Below the pieces are notes generated by a model. The model ran no database searches. It had not been told where the DNA came from and saw only the letters and a program-made list of their open reading frames with translations. The translations under genes were made by a program, and so were the position numbers. From Clostridia bacterium (lineage in GTDB: Bacteria; Bacillota; Clostridia; Christensenellales; DTU072), in NCBI GenBank assembly GCA_028699795.1, contig JAQVTZ010000026.1, forward strand, positions 1 to 13,706: a stretch of 13,706 nucleotides of DNA, written 5' to 3'. Below are positions 6,111 through 13,706 of the stretch, one piece after another. The stretch's first letter is position 1. Every line of letters begins with the position of its first letter.

Positions 6111-9100
6111 TGGAAATCAAACGCATTTTTGTAGAGAAAAAAGAAGGCTTCGACATTCCCGCAAAAAGGATACTGGGAGACATCACCGGCGTGCTTAAAC
6201 TTGCCGCAACGGACCTCCGCTTATTCTTACGCTACGATATCGCGGGGATAGACGATGCGGATTTTGCGCATGCCGTCACCAATGTGTTCAGCGAGCCTCC
6301 CTGCGATAGCGTCTACGAGGAGATTTTACCCGACCTTACGGGGTATGCCGTATTTGGGGTGGAATATTTGCCGGGGCAGTACGACCAACGAGCCGACAGC
6401 GCAGAGCAATGTGTCGAACTTTTGCTGCACAAAAGCCGCCCGAGGGTGAAAACCGCCACGGTATACGCCGTAAAAGGCGTCGACGCAAACGGGCTTGCCG
6501 CCATCCAAAAATATCTTATCAATCCTACCGACAGCAGACTTTGTGGTATGATTAAGCCGCTTACTCTGGAATTCAAAGCAAGCGCCCCCGCAAGCGTCAT
6601 CTATCTAGACGGATTTTGCGATTTTTCACAAAAAGAACTGCAAGATTTCCACACAGAGCGCGGGTTTGCAATGAGCCTTGCCGACCTTACTTTCGTGCAA
6701 AGTTACTTTAAAACGGAACACCGCGCCCCCTCCGAAACCGAACTGAAAGTGATTGACACCTATTGGAGCGACCATTGCAGGCACACCACCTTTCTTACTG
6801 AATTAAAAAACATCGACTTCAGCGATAACGACGAAGTAAAAGAGGGTTACGCGCTTTACAACAGACTGTTCCAAGAGATTTATAAGGGCAGAGCGGATAA
6901 ATACCTATGCCTGATGGACATTGCGACCATCGGCGCGAAAGCCTTAAAACGCGAAGGATTTTTAAAAGATTTGGACGAAAGCGACGAAATCAACGCTTGC
7001 TCTATTAAAATCAAGGCTTGCGTCAACGGAAAAACCGAAGATTGGCTCGTAATGTTCAAAAACGAAACGCACAATCATCCCACCGAAATTGAACCGTTCG
7101 GCGGCGCGGCAACTTGCCTCGGCGGCGCAATCAGAGACCCGCTTTCGGGTAGAGTCTATGTTTACCAATCTATGAGAATTACGGGGGCGGGAGATATTTT
7201 TGCCGACATCAAAGACACCCTACCCGGCAAACTTCCCCAGCGCGTCATCTCTAAAACGGCGGCCGCGGGGTTCAGCAGTTACGGCAACCAAATCGGCCTT
7301 GCCACGGGCATTGTGCACGAAATTTACCACCCGGGTTATGTCGCCAAACGGTTGGAAACGGGCTTTGTGGTCGGCGCGGCGCCGGCAACGAATGTCGTAC
7401 GCGCAAAACCCGCAAGCGGCGATGTCGTTATCTTATTGGGCGGCGAAACCGGTCGGGACGGTTGCGGCGGCGCGACGGGCTCTTCCAAAGCGCATAACCA
7501 AGAGAGCGTCAATACTTGCGGCGCCGAAGTGCAAAAGGGCAATCCGCTTACCGAGCGAAAATTGCAACGCTTTTTCCGCAACGCCGACGCAACCAGACTA
7601 ATCAAAAAATGCAACGATTTCGGCGCGGGCGGCGTATCGGTGGCAATCGGCGAATTAAGCGACGGTTTGGATATCGATTTGGATAAAATCCCAAAAAAAT
7701 ATGCGGGACTTTCGGTAACCGAACTAGCGATATCAGAATCCCAAGAGCGCATGGCTGTTGTTGTTGCCGCGAAGGATGTCCCTCGATTTTTGTCTTTGGT
7801 ACGCGTCGAAAATTTGGATGCAACTCCTGTCGCCACAGTGACCGATTTCGGAAAATTGCGCATGTTCTCGGGCGGAAAAGCGGTCGTCGATATCAAAAGG
7901 AGCTTTTTGGATACCAATGGTGTCAAACAAACGGCGGATGTCCAATGCCGAAGCTTTGTAAAAAATAGATTGTTCGAGGTGTACTCCGAACGCGTAAAAG
8001 AAGCGATTGCAAGGAGCGATTTCCAGACTGCGACAGAAGAAATTCTCAAAGATAAAAATGTAATGCTCCAAAAGGGGCTTGGCGAAATGTTCGACTCTAC
8101 GATTGGCGCGGCAACCGTGCTGATGCCCTTTGGCGGAACGCATCAACTTACCCCTTCTATCAATATGGCGGCAAAACTTCCCGTCATAAGCGGCGATACA
8201 AGCACGGCGACGATAGCCTCTTGGGGCTTTTGTCCCTCCCTCACCGATGCCAATCCCTATGTGGGCGGCGTATATGCCGTGCTTTGCTCGGTAGTAAAAC
8301 TTGTCGCAGGCGGGGCAGACCCTACAAAAATCCGTCTTACCTTACAAGAATTTTTCAAACGCTTAGACGGCAATCCCGAACGGTTTGGTGAGCCGTTTGC
8401 CGCGCTTTTGGGCGCTCTATACGCCCAGTATGCGCTTAAAACACCTGCCATCGGCGGTAAAGACAGCATGAGCGGCAGTTTCGAAAAGCTCGATGTTCCC
8501 AACACACTAGTTTCGTTTGCGCTCTCAACCATCGATGCCGATTGTGTGCTGACCAATGTGTTTCAAGCGGGAGACAAACTATACCGTTTGCCGCTTTCTA
8601 CCTCGCTTCTTCCGGACTTTTCTTATGTCAATAAAGCGTTGGACGCGTTTTGCCGCGCGGCAGCGCAAGGCCTCGTGAAGCGCGCGACCGTAGTCGAAAC
8701 AGGCGGCGCGGTTGCCGCGGCAGTTAAAAGCTGTCTCGGCAATAAGCTGGGGCTCAAACTTAACGGTCTTAACAAATCGCTGTACGAAGCCCGTCTAGGC
8801 GATATCGTTTTTGCCGCAGAAGACATCACTTGTTATGATGGTTTTGACGGTCTTATTGTCGAACCTTTGGGTGAAACGAACGAAAGCGGCCTCATCACCG
8901 CGCAGGGCTTGTCCCTTACAATAGACAAAGCCCTCGAACTTTTAAGCGGCTTTACTTGCGTCTATCCTACTGAAAAAGCAGTTTCGGGCAAGGTAACCAC
9001 GCTCTCTTCCCAAGCAAAGTTTATCCCTTTGGCAAAAAAAGCGCATATCGCAAAGCCGCGCGTTTTGATTCCGGTATTCCCCGGCACCAACTGTGAAGTG

Positions 9101-9850
9101 GACACGGCGCGCCGTTTCGAAGCAGAGGGCGCGATTCCCGAAATTTTCGTCATCCAAAACGGCAACTCCAACGAAATTGCCGAAAGCGTGCGCGCAATCG
9201 CATCTAAGGTCCGCGAAAGTCAAATTCTTGCTTTCCCGGGCGGTTTCAGCGGCGGGGACGAACCCGACGGCAGCGGTAAATTTATTGCTGCGACCTTCCG
9301 CAACCCGTTTATCGCCGAAGCAGTGGAGGAAATGCTCTACACGAGAGACGGCCTTGCTTTGGGTATCTGCAACGGGTTTCAGGCTCTCATTAAATTAGGG
9401 CTTTTGCCCTACGGCAAAATTATCGCGCTCGGCGAGTCCTCTCCCACACTTACTTTTAATCGTATCAACCGTCATGTTTCGACGATTTCGCGTATTCGCA
9501 TTGCGACAACGGCTTCGCCTTGGCTATCTTCCTTTCAGGTTGGCGATGTCTTTGCGGTGCCTGTTTCCCACGGCGAAGGCAGGTTTGTCGCAAACGAAAG
9601 CGAGCTTGCGGATATTCTAAAGAACAATCAGATCGCCACGCAATATGTGGATTTACTAGGCAATGCGACGATGGTATCGCCGCACAACCCCAACGGCAGC
9701 CTGTATGCGGTAGAAGGATTGATTTCTCCCGACGGCAGAATTCTAGGCAAAATGGGGCATAGCGAGCGCTACGCGAAAAACCTTTACAAAAACATTGGCG
9801 AACCCTTTGATATGAACCTTTTCGCAAGCGGTATAAAATATTATAATTAG
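6110..9850 (+). CDS. purL: Phosphoribosylformylglycinamidine synthase, single-chain with glutaminase domain
   Basis: A 1246-residue enzyme converting FGAR, glutamine and ATP to FGAM. Order: N-terminal PurS-like and linker region, first PurM-like domain with ETHNHPTEIEPFGG (from 319), GGETGRDG (444-451) and CNDFGAGGVS (from 501); second PurM-like half with GGKDSMSG (782-789); C-terminal PurQ-type class I glutaminase from about 983, with FPGGFSGGDE (1042-1051), nucleophile C1087 in GICNGFQ, and H1217/E1219 in GHSER. All catalytic residues are visible. The length, about 60 residues below E. coli PurL, fits the Firmicute/bifidobacterial clade (TIGR01857-like). Separate purS and purQ are therefore not needed. 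Last gene of the operon. Confidence 0.97.
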   Translation: MEIKRIFVEKKEGFDIPAKRILGDITGVLKLAATDLRLFLRYDIAGIDDADFAHAVTNVFSEPPCDSVYEEILPDLTGYAVFGVEYLPGQYDQRADSAEQCVELLLHKSRPRVKTATVYAVKGVDANGLAAIQKYLINPTDSRLCGMIKPLTLEFKASAPASVIYLDGFCDFSQKELQDFHTERGFAMSLADLTFVQSYFKTEHRAPSETELKVIDTYWSDHCRHTTFLTELKNIDFSDNDEVKEGYALYNRLFQEIYKGRADKYLCLMDIATIGAKALKREGFLKDLDESDEINACSIKIKACVNGKTEDWLVMFKNETHNHPTEIEPFGGAATCLGGAIRDPLSGRVYVYQSMRITGAGDIFADIKDTLPGKLPQRVISKTAAAGFSSYGNQIGLATGIVHEIYHPGYVAKRLETGFVVGAAPATNVVRAKPASGDVVILLGGETGRDGCGGATGSSKAHNQESVNTCGAEVQKGNPLTERKLQRFFRNADATRLIKKCNDFGAGGVSVAIGELSDGLDIDLDKIPKKYAGLSVTELAISESQERMAVVVAAKDVPRFLSLVRVENLDATPVATVTDFGKLRMFSGGKAVVDIKRSFLDTNGVKQTADVQCRSFVKNRLFEVYSERVKEAIARSDFQTATEEILKDKNVMLQKGLGEMFDSTIGAATVLMPFGGTHQLTPSINMAAKLPVISGDTSTATIASWGFCPSLTDANPYVGGVYAVLCSVVKLVAGGADPTKIRLTLQEFFKRLDGNPERFGEPFAALLGALYAQYALKTPAIGGKDSMSGSFEKLDVPNTLVSFALSTIDADCVLTNVFQAGDKLYRLPLSTSLLPDFSYVNKALDAFCRAAAQGLVKRATVVETGGAVAAAVKSCLGNKLGLKLNGLNKSLYEARLGDIVFAAEDITCYDGFDGLIVEPLGETNESGLITAQGLSLTIDKALELLSGFTCVYPTEKAVSGKVTTLSSQAKFIPLAKKAHIAKPRVLIPVFPGTNCEVDTARRFEAEGAIPEIFVIQNGNSNEIAESVRAIASKVRESQILAFPGGFSGGDEPDGSGKFIAATFRNPFIAEAVEEMLYTRDGLALGICNGFQALIKLGLLPYGKIIALGESSPTLTFNRINRHVSTISRIRIATTASPWLSSFQVGDVFAVPVSHGEGRFVANESELADILKNNQIATQYVDLLGNATMVSPHNPNGSLYAVEGLISPDGRILGKMGHSERYAKNLYKNIGEPFDMNLFASGIKYYN

Positions 9851-9890
9851 AACTTCTGAATAGCGTGACTTAAAAGCAGAAAAGTTTTCT
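9851..9890 (+). terminator. Weak hairpin after purL, possible end of pur operon
   Basis: AACTTCTG (9851-9858) can pair with CAG-AA-AAGTT (9877-9886), an 8-bp stem with a two-base bulge and an 18-base loop, followed by TTCTT. The T run is short and the loop large, so this is a poor intrinsic terminator. It is the only terminator candidate in the 103 bp between purL and the next gene. Confidence 0.3.
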
Positions 9891-9898
9891 TGCGAGCA

Positions 9899-9927
9899 TT
9901 GTAATAAAATGATAGATATGTTAAAAT
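9899..9927 (+). promoter_or_regulatory. Promoter of the phosphatase gene
   Basis: TTGTAA (9899-9904) and TAAAAT (9922-9927) are 17 bp apart, and the -10 is preceded by TGT, giving an extended -10 (TGTTAAAAT). Transcription would begin near 9934, about 20 bases before the start codon, which leaves room for the AGAGGGG ribosome site. This makes the phosphatase a separate transcription unit from the pur operon. Confidence 0.6.
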
Positions 9928-9953
9928 GACACCATACTTGAAAGAGGGGCTGT

Positions 9954-10700
9954 ATGGAAAAAATACTGAACTTCAGAGATTTGGGCGGTATCGAGACCGC
10001 AGACGGCAGAAAGGTCAAAAAGGGTTTATTCTTCCGTTGCGCGATGTTGGAAGAAGCAAGCGCGAACGATGTCGAAATGCTAAAAAGTTTGGGCATCAAA
10101 CTTGTTTTTGATTATCGCAACCCCGAAGAAGTCCCCGAAGCGGGTGGATATCCCTACCACGAAATCGGCGCGAAACGGCTATCTTTTACGATGCTCAAAG
10201 GCAAAGACAAACTTTACCGCCTGCAAAAACAGCACAACATCACAAGGATATTCTCCAAAGTCTCTTTGGACGATATCAAAGCGACTTACCGCAATCTTCC
10301 GTTCGGCAACGAAGGATACCAAAGAATGGTGCAGGCCCTCGTAGACGAAGAAGTGCCTTTTATCCAGCATTGCACGGCAGGAAAAGACCGCACGGGCGTC
10401 GGTACCGCCATTCTGTTGGGCATTTTGGGGGTGGATTTCGACAACATTGTCAAAGATTACCTCGTCAGCATCCAAATCGAAAACGAAATCAAAAAAAGAG
10501 CCGCAACGCAAATCCCCAAAATACTAAGCAAATGGTTGTATAAAAAATTCGGCCTGTTGTTTCGTGTCGAAAAAGCGTTGCTGGAAGCCGCTTTAGAAGA
10601 AATTCTCAAGCGTTACGGTGACCTCGAAAGTTATGCCCTCAACGAATTCGGCTTAGATGGCAAAAAAATTGGCGAGTTGCGCGCAAAGTATACGGAGTAA
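9954..10700 (+). CDS. Tyrosine phosphatase-like protein (Y_phosphatase3 type)
   Basis: A 248-residue soluble protein with the signature HCTAGKDRTGVG, in which C140 and R146 form the CX5R phosphate loop of cysteine-dependent phosphatases. The N-terminus has NFRDLGGIETADGR (6-19) and FDYRNPEE (52-59), both characteristic of the bacterial tyrosine/serine phosphatase family PF13350, where Asp of the D-x-R motif takes part in catalysis. No signal peptide or membrane segment. An AGAGGGG ribosome site precedes ATG. It stands alone between two operons, with its own promoter and terminator. Relatives act on phosphotyrosine or on phosphoinositides in vitro; the natural substrate here cannot be told. 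Chemistry is secure, role is not. Confidence 0.88.
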   Translation: MEKILNFRDLGGIETADGRKVKKGLFFRCAMLEEASANDVEMLKSLGIKLVFDYRNPEEVPEAGGYPYHEIGAKRLSFTMLKGKDKLYRLQKQHNITRIFSKVSLDDIKATYRNLPFGNEGYQRMVQALVDEEVPFIQHCTAGKDRTGVGTAILLGILGVDFDNIVKDYLVSIQIENEIKKRAATQIPKILSKWLYKKFGLLFRVEKALLEAALEEILKRYGDLESYALNEFGLDGKKIGELRAKYTE

Positions 10701-10705
10701 GAATT

Positions 10706-10726
10706 AGGAATTTCTTTAGAATTCCT
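10706..10726 (+). terminator. Perfect 7-bp stem after the phosphatase gene
   Basis: AGGAATT (10706-10712) and AATTCCT (10720-10726) pair around a 7-base loop, 5 bases after the stop codon. No T run follows, so it may protect the mRNA 3' end rather than stop transcription; the terminator proper is probably the hairpin at 10749. Confidence 0.4.
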
Positions 10727-10748
10727 GCTTGTATCCCGCAACCACCAT

Positions 10749-10782
10749 GACACCCTAGAGCAATCGTGAGGTGTCTTTTTTT
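10749..10782 (+). terminator. Intrinsic terminator of the phosphatase gene
   Basis: GACACC (10749-10754) pairs with GGTGTC (10770-10775) around a 15-base loop, followed directly by seven T (10776-10782). It separates the phosphatase from the activase module, and shows that the in-frame ATG at 10766, inside this hairpin, is not a real start for the next gene. Confidence 0.75.
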
Positions 10783-10843
10783 AACTGTTTGTATCTTTTT
10801 ACATAAATCTATCGGCTCTATCCATAATAAAGTTGGTGGCTGT

Positions 10844-11851
10844 ATGAAAATTGGAATCCCGAGAGGTTTACTGTACTACTTATATTTCCCGTTATGGGAT
10901 ACTTTTTTTAAGGAACTGGGAGCCGATGTTGTTATATCGGCAAAATCTAACAAGGCTATTTTGACAAACGGCGCAAAGATTTGCGCTAGTGACGCATGCA
11001 TCCCTTTAAAGCTGTTTCACGGCCATGTTTTAGACCTTGCAAACAAGGTGGACGCCATTTTTGTACCGCGACTAAAAAGCGTTGCCCATGGGGAATATAT
11101 CTGCCCCAAGTTTTGCGGATTGCCCGATATGGTAAGATACTCCGCGCCGTCCTTGCCGCGCATTATTGATACCGAAGTTAATATTCGCAAAAAGAGCGGC
11201 AAGCTGAAACAATCTTTCGAAGAAGTCGGCAAGCTTTTGACCTCCGACAAAAAAAAGATAGTCCATGCGGCGGAAAAGGCGTTGTTCCAAAATGCGATTT
11301 TTCGCGGACAAATGCTGAACGGTTATCTAGCTTCGGACTTATTGCAAAACAGAATGATGAAAAAACAGGTATTCCAAGGCATCACCGTCGCTGTTTTAGG
11401 GCATGTTTACAATGTATACGACAATTTTATCAATATGAACCTGTTTAAAAAAATGTACGATTGCGGAATAAACGCAGTAACGCCTGAAATGATTTCGGAC
11501 ACCGTGACGGACCGCTATGCCGCCGAGATGCCCAAAAAGATATTTTGGACTTTTTCGCGTAAATTGATAGGCGCCGCCAAATATTGGGCAGACAGCGACG
11601 AAATAGACGGAGTGATTTATATCATGTCGTTCGGATGCGGCATCGATTCGTTTACGGCGGACTTGTGCGAAAGAATCTTTAAGAAGAAAGGCATCCCTTT
11701 CTACATCATCGTGATAGACGAGCACTCGGGAGAAGGCGGTTTTGAAACGCGTTTTGAGGCTTTTGCAGACATGTTAAAACGGAGGAAACGGAATGAAAGT
11801 GACTTTTCCGCATATGGGGAACATTCACCTATTGATCAAAACGCTCTTTGA
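10844..11851 (+). CDS. Acyl-CoA dehydratase activase-related protein (COG3580/DUF2229-like)
   Basis: A 335-residue protein starting MKIGIPRGLLYYLYFPLW, the typical N-terminus of DUF2229/COG3580 proteins, related to 2-hydroxyacyl-CoA dehydratase subunits. Conserved Cys motifs are CIPLKLFHGHV (52-62), YICPKFCGLPD (85-95, C87 and C91) and FGCGID (263-268), candidate Fe-S cluster ligands. The C-terminal part has DEHSGEGGFETRFEAFADML (292-311), where most relatives end soon after; here it runs 24 residues further into the next gene. I chose the ATG at 10844 by homology; an earlier in-frame ATG lies in the upstream terminator. The ribosome site is weak (GGTGG). It is followed by a COG3581-like gene and an ATPase, so it is likely the Fe-S partner in an ATP-driven reductase or dehydratase. 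Substrate unknown. Confidence 0.87.
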   Translation: MKIGIPRGLLYYLYFPLWDTFFKELGADVVISAKSNKAILTNGAKICASDACIPLKLFHGHVLDLANKVDAIFVPRLKSVAHGEYICPKFCGLPDMVRYSAPSLPRIIDTEVNIRKKSGKLKQSFEEVGKLLTSDKKKIVHAAEKALFQNAIFRGQMLNGYLASDLLQNRMMKKQVFQGITVAVLGHVYNVYDNFINMNLFKKMYDCGINAVTPEMISDTVTDRYAAEMPKKIFWTFSRKLIGAAKYWADSDEIDGVIYIMSFGCGIDSFTADLCERIFKKKGIPFYIIVIDEHSGEGGFETRFEAFADMLKRRKRNESDFSAYGEHSPIDQNAL

Positions 11852-12899
11852 CGAACTGGATGTCGATTATGTGATACCGCCCAAGTGCAGCAAGCGCACG
11901 CTGGAACTCGGCTCGAAGTATACGCCCGAAATGGCGTGCATTCCGCTAAAAATCAACATGGGCAATTTTTTGGAAGGAATTGAACGCGGAGCGGATACCA
12001 TTGTAATTACGGGAGGCGCGGGTCCCTGCCGATTCGGCTATTATGCCGAGATGCACAGGCAAATTCTAGCCGACCTCGGCAAAGATGTAGAAATCATCAC
12101 AATTGAATTGAACGAAAACGGAATTGGTGAGCTTATCGCGAAACTCAGAAAATTGTTTCCGAAGAAAACGCTTGCTACCATAGCGAAAGGCTTTTTTGAC
12201 GGATTCAAGGCCATAAAACAAACCGATGCGTTGGAACAATACTCTTTTTATGTGCGACCGCGTGAACTTCAAAAAGGCGCAACCGACCAAATTATGAAAC
12301 AGTTCGAAAGCGAAGCAATGTGCGCCAAAGGACGGGATATTTTTAAGGCAATAAAGCTTGCAAAAGACAAGCTTTCGGAAGTCAAACGCGACCCCGATTG
12401 TCGTCCCCTAAAAGTGGGTATCGTGGGGGAAATTTATACGCTCATCGAGCCGCTCACCAATATGAATATCGAGCCGATTTTGGGCAACATGGGCATCGAA
12501 GTGGATCGCTCGCTTACCATTAGCGAATGGATTAAAGAGCATATCATAAAAGGCGGATTAAAATTGAAAAAAGAAAACGACTTTGTCAAAGCCGCCTGTC
12601 CGTATATTAAAACAATGATTGGCGGACACGCGCAAGAAACCGTAGGGCATACCGTGCTGTACGCGCAAAAAGGGTTTGACGGCGTGGTGGAGATTTATCC
12701 GCTGACCTGTATGCCCGAAATCGTCGCCAACAGCATTCTGCCCGAGGTGGCAAAGGATTTTGACATCCCCGTGCTGACTTTGGTCATGGACGAAATTACG
12801 GGCGAGGCGGGATATCGAACACGCATCGATGCCTTTGCCGATATGCTATACAGGAGAAGGGAGAACAAGCGAAATGAACTCGTATTATCTGGGAATTGA
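11793..12899 (+). CDS. 2-hydroxyacyl-CoA dehydratase-like Fe-S protein (COG3581-like)
   Basis: A 368-residue protein starting MKVTFPHMGNIHLLIKTLF, characteristic of COG3581. Conserved Cys lie in MACIPLKINMGNF (48-60), GGAGPCRFGYY (74-84), ACPYIKTMIGGHAQETVGH (268-286) and YPLTCMPEIVA (302-312). This Cys and GGHA-x-E-x-V-G pattern is found in the HgdA/HgdB and double-cubane-cluster superfamily, in which Cys hold a [4Fe-4S] or [8Fe-9S] cluster. GGAGG 7 bases upstream supports the start, although it makes a 59-bp overlap with the upstream gene in another frame. The C-terminus (GEAGYRTRIDAFADMLYRRR) resembles that of the upstream protein, pointing to shared ancestry. It overlaps the next gene by 26 bp. 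Soluble; the substrate cannot be inferred. Confidence 0.88.
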   Translation: MKVTFPHMGNIHLLIKTLFDELDVDYVIPPKCSKRTLELGSKYTPEMACIPLKINMGNFLEGIERGADTIVITGGAGPCRFGYYAEMHRQILADLGKDVEIITIELNENGIGELIAKLRKLFPKKTLATIAKGFFDGFKAIKQTDALEQYSFYVRPRELQKGATDQIMKQFESEAMCAKGRDIFKAIKLAKDKLSEVKRDPDCRPLKVGIVGEIYTLIEPLTNMNIEPILGNMGIEVDRSLTISEWIKEHIIKGGLKLKKENDFVKAACPYIKTMIGGHAQETVGHTVLYAQKGFDGVVEIYPLTCMPEIVANSILPEVAKDFDIPVLTLVMDEITGEAGYRTRIDAFADMLYRRRENKRNELVLSGN

Positions 12900-13706
12900 T
12901 GTAGGCTCGGTATCAACCAATCTCGTGTTGATTGACGACAATAAAAAAATAACGAAGAAACGATATCTGCGCACAATGGGACAGCCCATCAAGACCCTGA
13001 AAGAAGGAATGGATGCGTTACAAACCGACATGGGCGATATTGAAATTGTCGGCGCAGGAACAACGGGCAGTGGCAGACAGCTTGCCGCCGTGATGGTAGG
13101 CGCAGATATCGTAAAAAACGAAATTACCGCGCACGCGGTCGCCGCTTTGGAAGTCAACCCCGAAGTCAAGACCGTACTAGAAATCGGCGGACAGGACTCC
13201 AAAATTATTTTGCTTCGTAACGGTATCGTCAACGATTTTGCAATGAATACCGTTTGCGCGGCAGGCACAGGCTCCTTTTTGGACAGGCAGGCCGCGCGGC
13301 TCAATATCCCTATTGAAGAGTTTGGCGCTTATGCGCTTCGCTCTACCATGTCGGTGCGGATTGCGGGAAGATGCGCGGTGTTTGCCGAAAGCGACATGAT
13401 TCACAAACAGCAAACAGGGCAAAGAGTGGAAGACATTATCAACGGTCTTTGCGAGGCTTTGGTACGAAACTACCTCAACAATCTTGCAAAAGGCAAAAAT
13501 ATCGAAGCGCCCATTATGTTTCAAGGCGGCGTTGCCGCAAATGTTGGAATCGTAAAAGCTTTTGAAAGGGAGCTTAAAACCAATATTCTGGTACCCCAAT
13601 ACTACGATGTGATGGGCGCATACGGCGCGGCGCTGCTTGCGCGTGAAGAGGTCAAAGCAAACCATCGAACTAAGTTCGCGGGCTTTCATGCGGTGGCGCA
13701 TGAGTT
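12874..13706 (+). CDS. BadF/BadG/BcrA/HgdC-type acyl-CoA dehydratase activase ATPase (3' end outside window)
   Basis: The first 277 codons are visible. The family, an ASKHA-fold ATPase, uses ATP and a [4Fe-4S] cluster bridging two subunits to drive one electron at very low potential into its partner dehydratase or reductase. Nucleotide-site motifs are LGIDVGSVSTN (6-16), GAGTTGSGR (60-68), EIGGQDSK (103-110) and FQGGVAAN. Cluster ligands C128 (in CAAGTGSFLD) and C167 (in GRCAVFAESD) align with C127 and C166 of Acidaminococcus HgdC. Unlike the roughly 260-residue HgdC, the frame continues beyond 277 residues (KFAGFHAVAHE), so it is likely the longer form with a Cys-rich tail. An AAGGGAG ribosome site lies about 10 bases upstream, inside the previous gene, and the 26-bp overlap suggests coupled translation. 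Confidence 0.93.
   Translation, partial: MNSYYLGIDVGSVSTNLVLIDDNKKITKKRYLRTMGQPIKTLKEGMDALQTDMGDIEIVGAGTTGSGRQLAAVMVGADIVKNEITAHAVAALEVNPEVKTVLEIGGQDSKIILLRNGIVNDFAMNTVCAAGTGSFLDRQAARLNIPIEEFGAYALRSTMSVRIAGRCAVFAESDMIHKQQTGQRVEDIINGLCEALVRNYLNNLAKGKNIEAPIMFQGGVAANVGIVKAFERELKTNILVPQYYDVMGAYGAALLAREEVKANHRTKFAGFHAVAHE

Noticed and set aside
7336..8049. 237-codon open frame on the minus strand within purL
   Set aside because: It is antisense to conserved purL motifs and has a low-complexity Ser/Pro/Thr-rich peptide typical of shadow frames.
10798..10828. Promoter TTTACA - CATAAT for the activase module
   Set aside because: The spacer would be 19 bp and transcription would start on top of the ribosome site; I could not place this operon's promoter with confidence.
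10766..10843. 26-residue N-terminal extension (MRCLFLTVCIFLH...) of the COG3580-like protein, resembling a signal peptide
   Set aside because: Its ATG lies inside the terminator hairpin of the previous gene, it has no ribosome site, and the family begins at MKIGIPR.
1..13706. CRISPR arrays, insertion sequences, tRNA or rRNA genes, phage or defence genes
   Set aside because: No direct-repeat arrays, transposase-like frames, terminal inverted repeats or RNA gene signatures were seen; nearly all of the window is filled by the listed genes.

Overview
The window (about 13.7 kb, mid-range GC) looks like a chromosomal segment of an anaerobic, Clostridia-like Firmicute. This rests on gene content: a DUF5320–DUF134–NifX-like cluster, a compact purine operon with a single large PurL carrying its own glutaminase domain, and an oxygen-sensitive type of ATP-driven 2-hydroxyacyl-CoA dehydratase/activase module. 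Shine-Dalgarno sites are mostly strong (AAGGAGG type). The species cannot be named from the sequence alone.

Layout. (1) Positions 1-735, minus strand: three small genes, a glycine-rich DUF5320 protein, a DUF134 (UPF0251) helix-turn-helix protein, and the start of a NifX/NifB-type cofactor-binding protein that runs off the left edge. Their promoter, near 779-806, has a perfect 12-bp palindrome over the likely start point. (2) Positions 736-1138: a divergent intergenic region of about 400 bp. On the plus strand it holds an inverted repeat, a 29-codon leader ORF with a very strong ribosome site, and a GC hairpin with seven T just before the purE ribosome site, together resembling an attenuator. 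(3) Positions 1139-9850, plus strand: purE-purM-purN-purH-purD-purL, with spacings between +2 and -4 bp, clearly one operon. It supplies most steps of IMP synthesis, but purF and purC, often part of such operons in Clostridia, are absent, as are purB and purK. (4) Positions 9954-10700: a stand-alone tyrosine-phosphatase-like gene with its own promoter and a good terminator. (5) Positions 10844-13706, plus strand: three overlapping genes forming a split 2-hydroxyacyl-CoA dehydratase/activase-type system (COG3580-like and COG3581-like proteins plus a BadF/HgdC-type ATPase). The ATPase is cut by the right edge.

The purine operon is conventional in its enzymes. The least explained parts are the three-gene ATPase/Fe-S module, whose substrate is unknown, the small NifX-like cluster with its palindromic operator candidate, and the leader in front of purE.
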